This document shows positions 16,079 through 25,574 of a stretch of 64,000 nucleotides of DNA, piece by piece. The translations under genes and the position numbers were made by a program. Location of the stretch: positions 32,000 to 95,999 of the forward strand of contig NZ_MCAS01000027.1 of the NCBI RefSeq assembly GCF_003610895.1, written 5' to 3'. The stretch's first letter is position 1, and every line of letters begins with the position of its first letter. The notes below the pieces were generated by a model. It was not told the DNA's origin. It did no database searches and saw only the letters and a program-made list of their open reading frames with translations. The stretch comes from Paraburkholderia fungorum (lineage in GTDB: Bacteria; Pseudomonadota; Gammaproteobacteria; Burkholderiales; Burkholderiaceae).

Positions 16079-17734
16079 ATGAATTCGATTGAACGAGGTC
16101 CCATCACTGTCTTTGTCGCCAGAAAAATTCTGACGATGAATCCGGCCCAGCCGCATGCCACGCATGTTGCCGTGCGCGACGGCAAGATTCTTTCCGTCGG
16201 CAATCTGGAGGACGTGAGCCGTTGGGGTGAGGTTGAGATCGTCGAGACGTTCAAGGACAAGGTGCTGATGCCGGGTCTTGTCGAAGGGCATTGTCATCTG
16301 ATGGAAGGCGCCATGTGGGACGCCGTGTATCTCGGCTACTACGACCGGCGCGGCCCGGATGGCACATTGTGGCGAGGGCTGAGAACGCTGGACGAGGTGA
16401 TCGCGCGGCTCGCGCAAGCGCAACGCACGATGACGGACGCGGCGGCGCCATTGCTCGCGTGGGGCTTCGATCCGATTTTCTTCGGCGCGAGCCGCTTGTC
16501 GGTCAAGGAACTCGACACCGTTTCGACCACCCGGCCCATCGTCGTGCTGCACGCGAGCGTGCACCTGATGAACGTCAACTCCGCCATGCTGGCGCTTGCC
16601 GGCATCGATGAGAACACCGACATCGACGGCATCGACAAGGACGAAGAGGGCCAGCCGAGCGGCGAACTGCAGGAATTCGCCGCCATGTTCCCGGTGTACG
16701 AGGTGATCGGCAGCCAGCTTTCCATCGCGGCGAGTGAAAAGAAAGCGGCGATCTGGAATTTCGGCAAGGTAGCGCAACTCGCCGGTGTGACCACCGCGAC
16801 GGACCTGGTCAACGATCTGTCGGCGCTGGGCAATCGCAATCTGCGCGAAGTCACGGCCGACCCGCAGTATCCGGTCAGGATCGTGCCCGCGTTCGCACCG
16901 CAGCGAAGCCCTGAAGGCGGCGCCGGGAAAGTGCTGTCGGCGATTCAGGACAGCACGGAAAAATTGATGTTTGGCCCGGTCAAATTCATTGTCGACGGGT
17001 CGATTCAGGGCTTCACCGCGCGGCTGAAGTGGCCGGGTTATGTCGGCGGGCAGCCGAACGGATTGTGGCTGATTCCGCCCAGCCAGCTGGAGGAGGTGTT
17101 CACGCCGTTTCATCGCGCCGGGCTGCAACTCCATATTCATACCAACGGCGATGAAGCCACCGAGGTGGTACTGAACGCCGTCGAGAAGATGCTCGACGCT
17201 TTTCCGCGCAGCGATCACCGCCACACGCTGCAGCACTGTCAGATGGCCGATGCGAGCCAATTGGCGCGCGCGGCGAAACTCGGCATGTGCATTAACTTTT
17301 TCTCCAACCATATCTACTACTGGGGCGACGCCCACTACGCGCAAACCATGGGCCCCGACCGCGCGAACCGCATGAATGCGGCGGAGTCGGCTCGGCGTCT
17401 GAGCATTCCGTTTGCTTTTCATTCGGATGCGCCGATTACGCAGTTGAGCCCGCTGTTCACCGCATGGTGCGCGGTGCAGCGCAAGACGGCGAGCGGCCGC
17501 GTGCTGGGCGAGAGCGAGTGCATTCCTGTGCCCGACGCCTTGCGTGCGATCACGCTGGGTGCGGCCTATACGCTCAAGATGGATCATCTGATCGGCAGCA
17601 TCGAGGTAGGCAAATTCGCGGACTTCGCCGTGCTGGCGGAGGACCCAAGCGAGGTCGCCGCCGAGCGGCTGAAAGACGTCGAAGTGTGGGGCACGGTGCT
17701 GGGCGGTCGCGTGTTCCAGTCGCCGGAAAAATGA
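16079..17734 (+). CDS. YtcJ-like metal-dependent amidohydrolase (amidohydro_3)
   Basis: 551 residues. The N-terminal beta-sandwich leads into MPGLVEGHCHL, the HxH metal pair near residue 65. Later HTNGDEA, TLQHCQM and FHSDAPI supply the other likely ligands, and the C-terminal TLGAAYTLKMDHLIGSIEVGKFADFAVL completes the sandwich domain typical of the superfamily. Members hydrolyse exocyclic amide or related bonds. The substrate is unknown. It sits between a sodium symporter and a CobW GTPase, whose start overlaps its stop by four bases, just upstream of the probable taurine dehydrogenase. An acylated amine or N-acyltaurine is a testable guess only. Confidence 0.83.
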   Translation: MNSIERGPITVFVARKILTMNPAQPHATHVAVRDGKILSVGNLEDVSRWGEVEIVETFKDKVLMPGLVEGHCHLMEGAMWDAVYLGYYDRRGPDGTLWRGLRTLDEVIARLAQAQRTMTDAAAPLLAWGFDPIFFGASRLSVKELDTVSTTRPIVVLHASVHLMNVNSAMLALAGIDENTDIDGIDKDEEGQPSGELQEFAAMFPVYEVIGSQLSIAASEKKAAIWNFGKVAQLAGVTTATDLVNDLSALGNRNLREVTADPQYPVRIVPAFAPQRSPEGGAGKVLSAIQDSTEKLMFGPVKFIVDGSIQGFTARLKWPGYVGGQPNGLWLIPPSQLEEVFTPFHRAGLQLHIHTNGDEATEVVLNAVEKMLDAFPRSDHRHTLQHCQMADASQLARAAKLGMCINFFSNHIYYWGDAHYAQTMGPDRANRMNAAESARRLSIPFAFHSDAPITQLSPLFTAWCAVQRKTASGRVLGESECIPVPDALRAITLGAAYTLKMDHLIGSIEVGKFADFAVLAEDPSEVAAERLKDVEVWGTVLGGRVFQSPEK

Positions 17735-18708
17735 ACGGCACTGCGAAAGAAATGGCTGCGTCGAATAGCCGGCCGCCTATTGCGCTGGTGGTGCTCGGCG
17801 GTTATCTGGGCGCGGGCAAGACCACCTTGCTCAACCATGTGCTGTCGATGGCGGGGCAGCGCAAAGTGGCCGTGCTGGTCAACGATTTCGGCGATATCAA
17901 TATCGACGCCGCGCTGATCCGCGAACGCACGGACGATGTCATCAATCTGGAGAACGGTTGCATCTGCTGCTCGATTGGCGGCCGTCTCGTCGATGCGCTC
18001 GTGAAAATCGGCGCGCGGCCCGAACGCCCTGAGCTGTTGATTATTGAAGCCAGCGGCGTTTCCGATCCTGTGAAGATCGCGCAGATCGGCCTGCTCGATC
18101 GGGCATTCAGGCTGGTCGGGATCATCGTTGCGGTGGATACCGGGCGCATCGGCGCAACCTTGCTCGACCCGTACGTCGGCGATATCGTGCGCCGGCAGAT
18201 CGCGGGTGCAACGGCCCTCGTGCTCACCAAGACCGACCTCGTGACCGAGCAGGAAAAGACCGCGGTGACGAACGCGGTGCTGACACTCGCAAGCACGTCC
18301 ATTCTGTTCGAGTCGGTCAATGGGCAGATACCGCCGGCGTTGATCTTCGACGCGAGCGTGGTGCCTCGCCATCGCGCGGGTGGAATCGGCGCTACGACGG
18401 CGGGCGCCTCGAATCTGCATCGGGATATCTGCAGCTTTTCCTTCAGGTCGGACTTTGCGCTGGACAGGAAGAAGCTCAGGGCTGCGCTGCGCAGCCTGTC
18501 CTCAACGCTGCTGAGAGCGAAGGGCATTGTCTGGCTGGATCAGGATGCCATGGCGCAAGAACTTCACGTGGCGGGCGGCCGCATTCTCATTACGCCATTC
18601 GCGGGTCACGCGCCGGCCGAATCGACGCTCGTGCTGATCGGCCGCTTCACCGACGAAGACGAGCGTGCGATCAAACGTTGCCTCGAAAGCACGCGCGTGC
18701 TGAGTTAG
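17731..18708 (+). CDS. CobW/COG0523 P-loop GTPase metallochaperone
   Basis: 325 residues from the ATG that overlaps the amidohydrolase stop. GGYLGAGKTT at residues 23-32 is the Walker A, the metal-binding CICC motif (GCICCSIGGRL) is at 77-80, VLTKTDLV is the guanine-specificity motif, and a CobW_C-type domain fills the last 100 residues. COG0523 proteins hand Zn, Co or other metals to client enzymes. The coupling to a metal-dependent amidohydrolase suggests that it loads that enzyme. No zur box was seen. Confidence 0.88.
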   Translation: MNGTAKEMAASNSRPPIALVVLGGYLGAGKTTLLNHVLSMAGQRKVAVLVNDFGDINIDAALIRERTDDVINLENGCICCSIGGRLVDALVKIGARPERPELLIIEASGVSDPVKIAQIGLLDRAFRLVGIIVAVDTGRIGATLLDPYVGDIVRRQIAGATALVLTKTDLVTEQEKTAVTNAVLTLASTSILFESVNGQIPPALIFDASVVPRHRAGGIGATTAGASNLHRDICSFSFRSDFALDRKKLRAALRSLSSTLLRAKGIVWLDQDAMAQELHVAGGRILITPFAGHAPAESTLVLIGRFTDEDERAIKRCLESTRVLS

Positions 18709-18987
18709 TGTCCAGTTCGCGTTAGCGTGCCGCGCTCATCGCGCCTGCGCGTACCCAGCGCACGAACCACACAAAGCGCACGAACCACACGAAGCAAACC
18801 CACGGCCTGAATCCGCAACGCGATTCGAGGCCAGTCAACCCGCGTCCTCCTCACCGCACGCTGCACCAGGCGAAACCAGCGCACTGGCCCTACCGTCGCG
18901 CCGACACCAAACTTACACTTTTCCTTAACAGATCGCCGCTCAGGCGACCTCACGAGCTTCACCCAATTCACCAAGCAGGAGACATGA

Positions 18988-19392
18988 ATGGCCACAACAG
19001 AAACGTCCGCAGCGAAGGTCACCGCGGACACACTCGCCGCATTTTCCGCTGCGTTCAATCGTCACGATGCCAATGCGCTAATGGGCTTCATGACCGAAGA
19101 CTGTGTGTTCGACGCCGCCGGCGGAAGCGAAGTTTACGGTGCGCGCTTCGTCGGTCGCGACGCAGTGCGCGCGGCATTCGAAACGGTCTTCAAGACTTTC
19201 CCGGATGCGCATTGGGGCGACGGGCGTCATTACGTTATCGGTGAGCGTGGCGTGTCCGAGTGGCTGTTCACGGGCACGCATGCGGAGGGCTGGCGCATCG
19301 AAGCAGAAGGCTGCGATCTGTTCGAGTTCCGCGACGGCCTGATTGCGGTCAAGCGCGCGTTCCGCAAGGAACGTCCGAAGCAGAACGTTTGA
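18988..19392 (+). CDS. tauX: Taurine dehydrogenase small subunit candidate (SnoaL/NTF2-like)
   Basis: 134 residues with an NTF2/SnoaL-like fold: ADTLAAFSAAFNRHDANALMGFMTEDCVFDAAGG at the front, then RFVGRDAVRAAFETVFKTFPDAHW and the strand-rich C-terminus. AGGAG lies 7 bases before the ATG. It is followed after 20 bases by an FAD-dependent oxidoreductase. A small subunit of about 15 kDa paired with a 51-kDa flavoprotein is the make-up I recall for the membrane-associated taurine dehydrogenase TauXY, which releases ammonium and sulfoacetaldehyde from taurine. The name rests on this pairing and on nearby xsc, tauABC and tauR. By sequence alone it is only an NTF2-like protein. Confidence 0.6.
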   Translation: MATTETSAAKVTADTLAAFSAAFNRHDANALMGFMTEDCVFDAAGGSEVYGARFVGRDAVRAAFETVFKTFPDAHWGDGRHYVIGERGVSEWLFTGTHAEGWRIEAEGCDLFEFRDGLIAVKRAFRKERPKQNV

Positions 19393-19412
19393 CGCCGACG
19401 AGGAGCTTCATC

Positions 19413-20828
19413 ATGGAGCAAAGTGTCATCACACGGGTCGGCGACGGTCTGTCCGCAGGGCGGGACGGGGCGACACAGTACGACCCGCGCTACGACCCGC
19501 TGGTCTCGCCGGGGCCCGGGCACGGCAAGCAATACGCCCCCACGTACTGGGCCGCGACCGCCGGCACGCCGCCACCCGACGATGGTCCGATCACGAAAGA
19601 CATCGACGTGGATGTGGCGATCATCGGTGCAGGGTATACGGGGCTCGCGACGGCGCTTTGTCTCGCGCGCGAGCACGGCATCAAGGCGGTGGTGCTCGAG
19701 GCCAACAAAACCAGTTGGGGTTGCAGCAGCCGCAACGGCGGGCAAGGGCAGAATGCGTCGGGACGTCTGTCGCGTTCGCAATGGATCGAGCGTTGGGGTA
19801 AAGACGTCGCGCTGAAAATGCACGACGAAATCCAGGAAGGCTTCGACAACTTCAAGTCGCTGGTGGCCGAAATCGATTGCGATCCGCAACCAGGTGGCCA
19901 CTTTCTGATTGCGCACCGGCCGCGCATGATGGCCAAACTCGCCGCCGAAGCCAAAGTCTGGAAAGACGTGTTCGGCTACCCGTCCGAACTGATCGATCAG
20001 GCCACGTTGCGCCGCGAGTATGTCAACGATTCCGAGGCGGCCGGCGCGCTGCACGAACCCGAAGGCATCGGCATCCACGCACTGAAGCTCGCGTACGGCT
20101 ATCAGCGGCTTGCGCGCGAAGCGGGCGCGCGGGTTCATCCGGCGAGCCCGGTGATCGGCTGGGAAACCGTGAATGGCATTCATCATCTGCGCACGCCGGG
20201 CGGCATCGTGCGGGCCCGCTCCGTGGGCATCGCGACCGGCGCGTATACGGCGCCGAACCTGCATCCCTCGCTGACGAGCCGCGTGATGCCGATCCTGTCG
20301 AATTCGATGGTGACCCGCCCGCTCACGCAGCAGGAAATCGCCGCGTGCAATTTCCGCACGACGCAGGTGCTCACCGATACGCGCACCTTGCGCTTCTACT
20401 ATCGCTTCCTGCCGGACAACCGGTTGCAGATCGGCAGCCGTAGCGCCATCACCGGCGCGGATGCACCGAATGTGCGTCACTACGAGTTGCTCATCGAAGG
20501 AATGGGCCGCAAGTTTCCAGCGTTGCGCGGTATCCAGATCGACTATTCATGGTGGGGCTGGGTGGATGTGAGCCACGACATGATGCCGCGCGTGTGCCAG
20601 CCCGACCCGCGGCAGTCGGTGTTTTACGCACTAGGCTACGGCGGCAACGGTGTGTCATATTCCCAGCAGGCGGGGCGTCGCCTCGCCGAACGGATCGCGG
20701 GGAAAGGGGCGAAGCAGACGCTGCCGATTTTTACTTCGCCATTGCCCGGTCATCCGTTCGCACCTTTCCGGCGTCTGGGCCAACGGATGCTCTATCAGTT
20801 GTACTTCCGGCGCGACGAGAAGCCCTGA
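19413..20828 (+). CDS. tauY: Taurine dehydrogenase large subunit candidate (DadA/PuuB-like FAD oxidoreductase)
   Basis: 471 residues. An N-terminal extension (1-65) precedes the dinucleotide fold DVAIIGAGYTGLATALCLARE (about 68-88). GCSSRNGGQGQNASGRL and the late YALGYGGNGVSYSQQAGRRLAERI complete the FAD-binding pattern of the DAO family. GAGGAG precedes the ATG. In TauXY this subunit oxidatively deaminates taurine and passes electrons to the respiratory chain. Alternatives are gamma-glutamylputrescine oxidase (PuuB) or another amine oxidase. The small NTF2-like partner and the sulfonate genes favour TauY. Confidence 0.65.
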   Translation: MEQSVITRVGDGLSAGRDGATQYDPRYDPLVSPGPGHGKQYAPTYWAATAGTPPPDDGPITKDIDVDVAIIGAGYTGLATALCLAREHGIKAVVLEANKTSWGCSSRNGGQGQNASGRLSRSQWIERWGKDVALKMHDEIQEGFDNFKSLVAEIDCDPQPGGHFLIAHRPRMMAKLAAEAKVWKDVFGYPSELIDQATLRREYVNDSEAAGALHEPEGIGIHALKLAYGYQRLAREAGARVHPASPVIGWETVNGIHHLRTPGGIVRARSVGIATGAYTAPNLHPSLTSRVMPILSNSMVTRPLTQQEIAACNFRTTQVLTDTRTLRFYYRFLPDNRLQIGSRSAITGADAPNVRHYELLIEGMGRKFPALRGIQIDYSWWGWVDVSHDMMPRVCQPDPRQSVFYALGYGGNGVSYSQQAGRRLAERIAGKGAKQTLPIFTSPLPGHPFAPFRRLGQRMLYQLYFRRDEKP

Positions 20829-21099
20829 ACGCACGCTGCGTGCCGAGCCACCCGCGGCACGTCATTCGCCCGCCGGCGCGCCATGCGCGCGCGGCGCGGT
20901 GCGGCCAGACAGGTCCGCGCGTCAAGCCATAAAAAAACATCATGCAGCGAGGCGCACAAGCGCCCTCGCTCGATCCGAATTGACGGCGCCGAGGCTCCGG
21001 GAATGCACACAACTGCGCACATGAACCCAGATAAGCGTTTAGAAGCGCGCACGCAGTCCCGTACCACCGGCGCCGACATCAACAGGATGTGGAGGTGAC

Positions 21100-22527
21100 A
21101 TGCAAATATCGAATCGAAGTGAACTGAAGACCGGCCTCAAGGAGCGCCATATGACCATGATCGCGCTAGGTGGCGTGATCGGCGCGGGGCTGTTTGTCGG
21201 CAGCGGTGTTGTGGTCCAGCAGGCCGGCCCGGCGGCGGTGCTGTCGTTTCTGATTACCGGTGGCCTGATCGTGCTCGTCATGCGCATGCTCGGAGAAATG
21301 GCCTGTGCGATGCCGGCGGTGGGTTCGTTCTACGAATATGCGCGCATGGCCTTTGCCGGCAAGCGCGGGCCCGGCAAACTTGCCGGCTTTCTGACCGGCT
21401 GGATGTACTGGTATTTCTGGGTCATCGTCGTGGCGGTGGAGGCGGTGGCCGGCGCGAAGCTGGTGCAGTTCTGGCTGCCGGATACGCCGGCGTGGGCGAT
21501 CAGTCTCGTGTTGCTGGTCGTGTTGACGGCGACCAATCTGATTTCGGTGGGCAGCTACGGGGAATTCGAGTTCTGGTTCGCGTCCATCAAGGTGGCGGCG
21601 ATCGTCGTGTTTCTGTTCCTCGGCGCGCTTTATGTGCTGGGTCTGTGGCCCGCTTCGATGCACACCACGGCGGTGATGCCGACCCTGCTTTCGCACGGCG
21701 GATTGATGCCGAAGGGAATCGGACCGGTGTTGAGCGGCGCAGTGGCGGCAACGGGTTTCTACTTCGGTGCGGAGATTGTTACGATTGCCGCCGCCGAAGC
21801 GCATGAGCCGGTCAAGGCCGTCGCCAAAGCCACCAATTCGGTGATTACGCGCGTGCTGATTTTCTATGTCGGTTCGATCCTGCTCGTGGTGGCGCTGGTG
21901 CCCTGGAATTCGCCGGGTATGGCCACGCCGTATGTGAGCGCGCTCGACGCGATGGGTATCCCGGCCGCCGCCAACGTCATGAATGCGATCGTGCTGACGG
22001 CGGTATTGTCCGCGCTCAATTCCGGCCTGTACGCGGCATCGCGGATGATGTTTGCGCTGACCCGCCACGGCGACGCGCCGGCTGCGCTTGCCAGGGTCAA
22101 TCGCCGCGGTGTGCCGGTTCGCGCGATCCTGGTCGGCACGTTGTTCGGCTATGTGTCGGTTGTCATGTCTTATGTATCGCCGGACACGGTGTTCGCATTT
22201 CTCGTCAATTCGTACGGCACGGTGGCCATTTTCGTCTACGTGCTGATCGCCGTCTCGCAACTGAAGCTGCGCGCCCGGCTCGAACGCGAGGCGCCGGAGA
22301 TGCTGCGCGTGCGGATGTGGTGCTATCCGTATCTGACCTGTTTCGCGATTGTCGGCATGATTGGCATTCTGGTGGCCATGGCGTTCATACCGGACCAGCG
22401 CACGCCGCTGTGGCTCGGTGTGGTGAGTCTCGGCGTGCTGCTCGTGGCGTATGTGTGGCGAGCCCGGAAAAGGGGCGTCGCTTCGACCGAGCCGGAATTC
22501 GTGGAGTATCGGCCGCGTCCTCATTGA
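21100..22527 (+). CDS. Amino-acid permease, GabP/AAT type (APC superfamily)
   Basis: 475 residues and about 12 hydrophobic segments. LKERHMTMIALGGVIGAGLFVGSG at residues 13-36 is the APC/AAT signature, and GAEIVTIAAAEAHEP near residue 225 is the GABA/aromatic permease motif. GGAGGTG lies before the ATG. GabP and its relatives import GABA and other omega-amino acids. Taurine is structurally close to GABA, and the gene follows tauX-tauY by about 270 bases on the same strand, so it may be a second taurine uptake route. GABA transport remains the default reading. Confidence 0.85.
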   Translation: MQISNRSELKTGLKERHMTMIALGGVIGAGLFVGSGVVVQQAGPAAVLSFLITGGLIVLVMRMLGEMACAMPAVGSFYEYARMAFAGKRGPGKLAGFLTGWMYWYFWVIVVAVEAVAGAKLVQFWLPDTPAWAISLVLLVVLTATNLISVGSYGEFEFWFASIKVAAIVVFLFLGALYVLGLWPASMHTTAVMPTLLSHGGLMPKGIGPVLSGAVAATGFYFGAEIVTIAAAEAHEPVKAVAKATNSVITRVLIFYVGSILLVVALVPWNSPGMATPYVSALDAMGIPAAANVMNAIVLTAVLSALNSGLYAASRMMFALTRHGDAPAALARVNRRGVPVRAILVGTLFGYVSVVMSYVSPDTVFAFLVNSYGTVAIFVYVLIAVSQLKLRARLEREAPEMLRVRMWCYPYLTCFAIVGMIGILVAMAFIPDQRTPLWLGVVSLGVLLVAYVWRARKRGVASTEPEFVEYRPRPH

Positions 22528-22635
22528 GGCCTGTCTGACATGCGTTGTTCGATGTGACGTGCAGCGGCGAGCCGTTCGAGATCGCCGCTGCAATCTGCCA
22601 GTTTGAGGGGACGCGAGGCTGGTGGCGCGTCCCCG

Positions 22636-23472
22636 TTATTTCGACACCGCCACGGCCGCCGCCGTGGCCGGTTGAAGCAGCGGTCCGATGCGCAGCGCGA
22701 TCTCCTTGAGCTTCGGCACCGCTTTTAACAGATCCTCCAGGCTGGCACGCGCCGTGGGAGCGTGAACGGCCAACGCCGCGAGCACGTGGCCGTCCTCGAC
22801 GTGGCGCACCGGCACGGCGACCGCCACCATTCCACGTACGAATTCCTCGTTGTCGACCCCGATGCCGCGCATGGCGAGGCGGTCGAGCTCGGCTTCCAGC
22901 AGATCGATATCGGTCAGGGTGCGATACGTCATGGATTTAAGCGGCAACCGCCGGATGACGAGCCCGCGCTCGGCAGGCGCCATCTGCGAAAGAAACAGCT
23001 TGCCGCTGGCGGTGCAATGCAGCGGCACGCGCGTGCCCGGTTGCAGATGCAGACGCAAGGGCTCGCTCGTCTCCACGCGCTCGACGTACAGCACGGTATC
23101 GCCGTCGAGCACGGTGAGGTTGCAGGTCTCGCCGAGCGATTCGACGAGCGTGCGCAGCAACGAACGGCAGGCTCGTGTGAACGTGCTGTTCGCGAGCGTG
23201 GTCAGGGCGAGTTGCGCGGCGCGCGGCCCGAGCGCAATGGCGCGATCGGCCCCGCGCGAGTCCGGCATATGCGTGACGTAGCCGCGTGCTTCGAGCGACT
23301 CGATCAGGCGCATCAAGGTTGCCTTCGGAATCTGCAGACGTGAGGACAACTGCGAGAGCGACGACGGTTGTCCGGCGGACGCAAGCTGTTCCAGCACGCT
23401 GAGCGCGCGCAGCACGCGGGTGTCGTCGGCGGGTTCGTGAGCGGGTGAGGGGAGATGCGTGGTGTCTCTCAT
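22636..23472 (-). CDS. iseR: IclR-family regulator, probable isethionate regulator IseR
   Basis: 278 residues from the ATG at 23472, which has GGAAGGA upstream. The longer frame to 23634 lacks a start signal. The HTH (about 20-80) contains LSQLSSRLQIPKATLMRLIESLEARGYV. The effector domain contains ETCNLTVLDGDTVLYVERVE and HCTASGKLFLSQM. It is divergent from the GMC dehydrogenase gene. IclR regulators are reported with iseJ/iseU and sauSTU in Cupriavidus. A palindrome recurring at the GMC, cobS-like and xsc promoters is a plausible target of this protein. Confidence 0.75.
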   Translation of the reverse strand: MRDTTHLPSPAHEPADDTRVLRALSVLEQLASAGQPSSLSQLSSRLQIPKATLMRLIESLEARGYVTHMPDSRGADRAIALGPRAAQLALTTLANSTFTRACRSLLRTLVESLGETCNLTVLDGDTVLYVERVETSEPLRLHLQPGTRVPLHCTASGKLFLSQMAPAERGLVIRRLPLKSMTYRTLTDIDLLEAELDRLAMRGIGVDNEEFVRGMVAVAVPVRHVEDGHVLAALAVHAPTARASLEDLLKAVPKLKEIALRIGPLLQPATAAAVAVSK

Positions 23473-23582
23473 TGTCCTTCCCGAGGCGGATGAAGGTGAA
23501 TGCAGTCCGAACGGATCAGTGACAACCCGGATGAACGCGTGCGGACAGATTGAATAGTGAAACGAAAAAGTCGGTTTTCGTA

Positions 23583-23605
23583 CCGGTTTATTCAATCGTA
23601 ACCGG
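23583..23605. promoter_or_regulatory. Inverted repeat CCGGTT-N11-AACCGG in the iseR/iseJ promoter region
   Basis: Perfect 6-bp arms with an AT-rich 11-bp spacer, near the middle of the divergent intergenic region. It could be an additional IclR-type or other operator, or overlap the iseR promoter. Confidence 0.4.
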
Positions 23606-23639
23606 ATTTGCTTGAAGTCGAAACTCTCATCCAATAAAT

Positions 23640-23656
23640 TGGGACGAAATGATCCG
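23640..23656. promoter_or_regulatory. Copy of the shared 17-bp palindromic motif upstream of the GMC gene
   Basis: TGGGACGAAATGATCCG matches the xsc-promoter palindrome CGGAACAATTTGTTCCG at 11 of 17 positions, including both outer half-sites (GGrAC and TCC). It ends 38 bases before the GMC gene ATG. Confidence 0.5.
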
Positions 23657-23694
23657 GTTTTAAAAGCAAAGGCATTGGCACGGAGACGTCATCA

Positions 23695-25356
23695 ATGGTA
23701 CGGAGTTTCGACTACGTGGTCGTCGGCGCGGGATCGGCGGGCTGTGTGCTGGCCAACCGCCTTTCCGAGAATGGCCGCTATTCGGTATGCCTGCTCGAAG
23801 CCGGGCCGCCCGACCGCTTTCTGTGGATCCATATCCCGATCGGTTATGGCAAAACCATGTTTCATCCGGTCTACAACTGGGGCTTTTACACCGACCCGGA
23901 TCCGAACATGAACGACCGCAAGCTCTACTGGCCGCGCGGACGCACCCTGGGCGGCTGCAGTTCCATCAACGGGCTGATCTATATTCGCGGCCAGAAAGAG
24001 GACTACGACCAGTGGGCCGCGCTCGGCAATCGTGGCTGGAGCTGGAAGGACTGCTTGCCTTATTTCCGGCGGCTCGAGCACAACGAGCTTGGGGCATCGC
24101 CGACGCGCGGCGTGGACGGTCCGCTGTGGGCTTCCACGATCAAGCAGCGCCATGAACTCGTGGATGCATTTATCGCCGCCTCGAATCGCCTGGGTGTCCC
24201 AACGGTCGACGATTTCAATCAGGGCGATCAGGAAGGGGTCGGTTACTACCAGTTGACCACGCGGCGCGGCTGGCGGTGTTCCACTGCCGTCGCCTACCTC
24301 AAACCCGCGCGCAAGCGTCCGAATCTGCAGATCGAGACCGACGCGCTGGCTTCGAAGATCCTGTTCGACGGCACGCGTGCGACGGGTATCCGGTATGAGC
24401 AGCACGGTAAGACTCACGAAGTGCGTGCGCACCGCGAGGTGGTGCTGACAGCAGGCGCGTTGCAGTCGCCGCAATTGCTGCAGGTGTCGGGCGTCGGACC
24501 GGCGAAACTGCTCGGTGAACTGGGTATTCCTGTGGTCGCCAATCGGGCCGGCGTTGGCGAAAATCTGCAGGATCACCTGCAGATACGTCTGACGTATGAG
24601 GTGACACGGCCGATCACGACGAACGACCTGCTGCACTCCTGGACCGGCCGCGCGAAGATGGGTCTGCAATGGGCGTTGTTTCGCGAGGGGCCGCTGTCCG
24701 TCGGTATCAATCAGGGCGGCATGTTTTGCCGTGCATTACCGGATGAGGCGAAAACGCCGGACATCCAGTTTCACTTCTCCACACTCTCGGCCGACACCGC
24801 GGGAGGCGACGTCCACGCATTTCCTGGCTGTACTTATTCGATTTGCCAGTTGCGGCCGGAGTCGCGTGGAAGCGTGCGAATCCGCACGAACGACATGCGC
24901 GATGCCCCGTCGATCCAGCCCAATTATCTGGCGACCGATCTCGATCGGCGCACCACGGTCGCGGGGGTGCGTTTTGCGCGCCGCGTTGCCGCCACGGAGC
25001 CCATGGCAGCGCTGATGAAACGCGAGGTGCGGCCTGGCCGCGAGGCGCAAAGCGACGATGAACTGCTGCACTTTTGCCGTGAATATGGCCAGACGATTTT
25101 TCATCCGTCGGGCACCGCGAAGATGGGTATCGCGAGCGATCCCGGCGCGGTGGTCGACGAACGATTGCGTGTGTACGGCACGCAGGGATTGCGGGTGGTC
25201 GACTGTTCGATCATGCCGACGCTGGTTTCGGGCAATACCAACGTGCCGATCGTGATGGTCGCCGAAAAGGCGTCCAGCATGATCCTCGAAGATGCGCGCG
25301 CGGGCGGTCTGCCCGCCGCGCAAGTGCAGTCGCGGAGCATGGAAGCGCAGTATTGA
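23695..25356 (+). CDS. iseJ: GMC-family flavoprotein dehydrogenase, probable isethionate dehydrogenase IseJ
   Basis: 553 residues. FDYVVVGAGSAGCVLANRLSE at residues 4-24 is the FAD-binding fold. RGRTLGGCSSINGLIYIRG is GMC signature 1 and GALQSPQLLQVSGVGP signature 2. The C-terminal half has the catalytic FHPSGTAKMG and NTNVPIVMVAEKAS. Choline- and alcohol-dehydrogenase-like GMC enzymes oxidise primary alcohols. In Cupriavidus necator, a membrane-bound enzyme called IseJ oxidises isethionate to sulfoacetaldehyde and is encoded with a transporter IseU. The IclR-GMC-transporter order, the nearby xsc-pta and the shared promoter motif support that role here. A choline or other alcohol substrate cannot be excluded. 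Confidence 0.75.
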   Translation: MVRSFDYVVVGAGSAGCVLANRLSENGRYSVCLLEAGPPDRFLWIHIPIGYGKTMFHPVYNWGFYTDPDPNMNDRKLYWPRGRTLGGCSSINGLIYIRGQKEDYDQWAALGNRGWSWKDCLPYFRRLEHNELGASPTRGVDGPLWASTIKQRHELVDAFIAASNRLGVPTVDDFNQGDQEGVGYYQLTTRRGWRCSTAVAYLKPARKRPNLQIETDALASKILFDGTRATGIRYEQHGKTHEVRAHREVVLTAGALQSPQLLQVSGVGPAKLLGELGIPVVANRAGVGENLQDHLQIRLTYEVTRPITTNDLLHSWTGRAKMGLQWALFREGPLSVGINQGGMFCRALPDEAKTPDIQFHFSTLSADTAGGDVHAFPGCTYSICQLRPESRGSVRIRTNDMRDAPSIQPNYLATDLDRRTTVAGVRFARRVAATEPMAALMKREVRPGREAQSDDELLHFCREYGQTIFHPSGTAKMGIASDPGAVVDERLRVYGTQGLRVVDCSIMPTLVSGNTNVPIVMVAEKASSMILEDARAGGLPAAQVQSRSMEAQY

Positions 25357-25574
25357 CGCAAAAGTGGAAAACCAGGCAGAACAAAAAGCAGACCTGAAGC
25401 ACCGAACCGAAGTAGCTGCAGGAAGTAAAACGATCGCGACCTGACCCGCTGCATCCGAAGCAGAAAACAGCAGCGTGCAGGTGGCGAAATTCGTGCCCCG
25501 AGGAGGAGACAGACAGGGGCTCAAAAGTGCTGCGTTGCCGGGACGGCACGCGGCCATTCATTGGAGGAGGCGCT

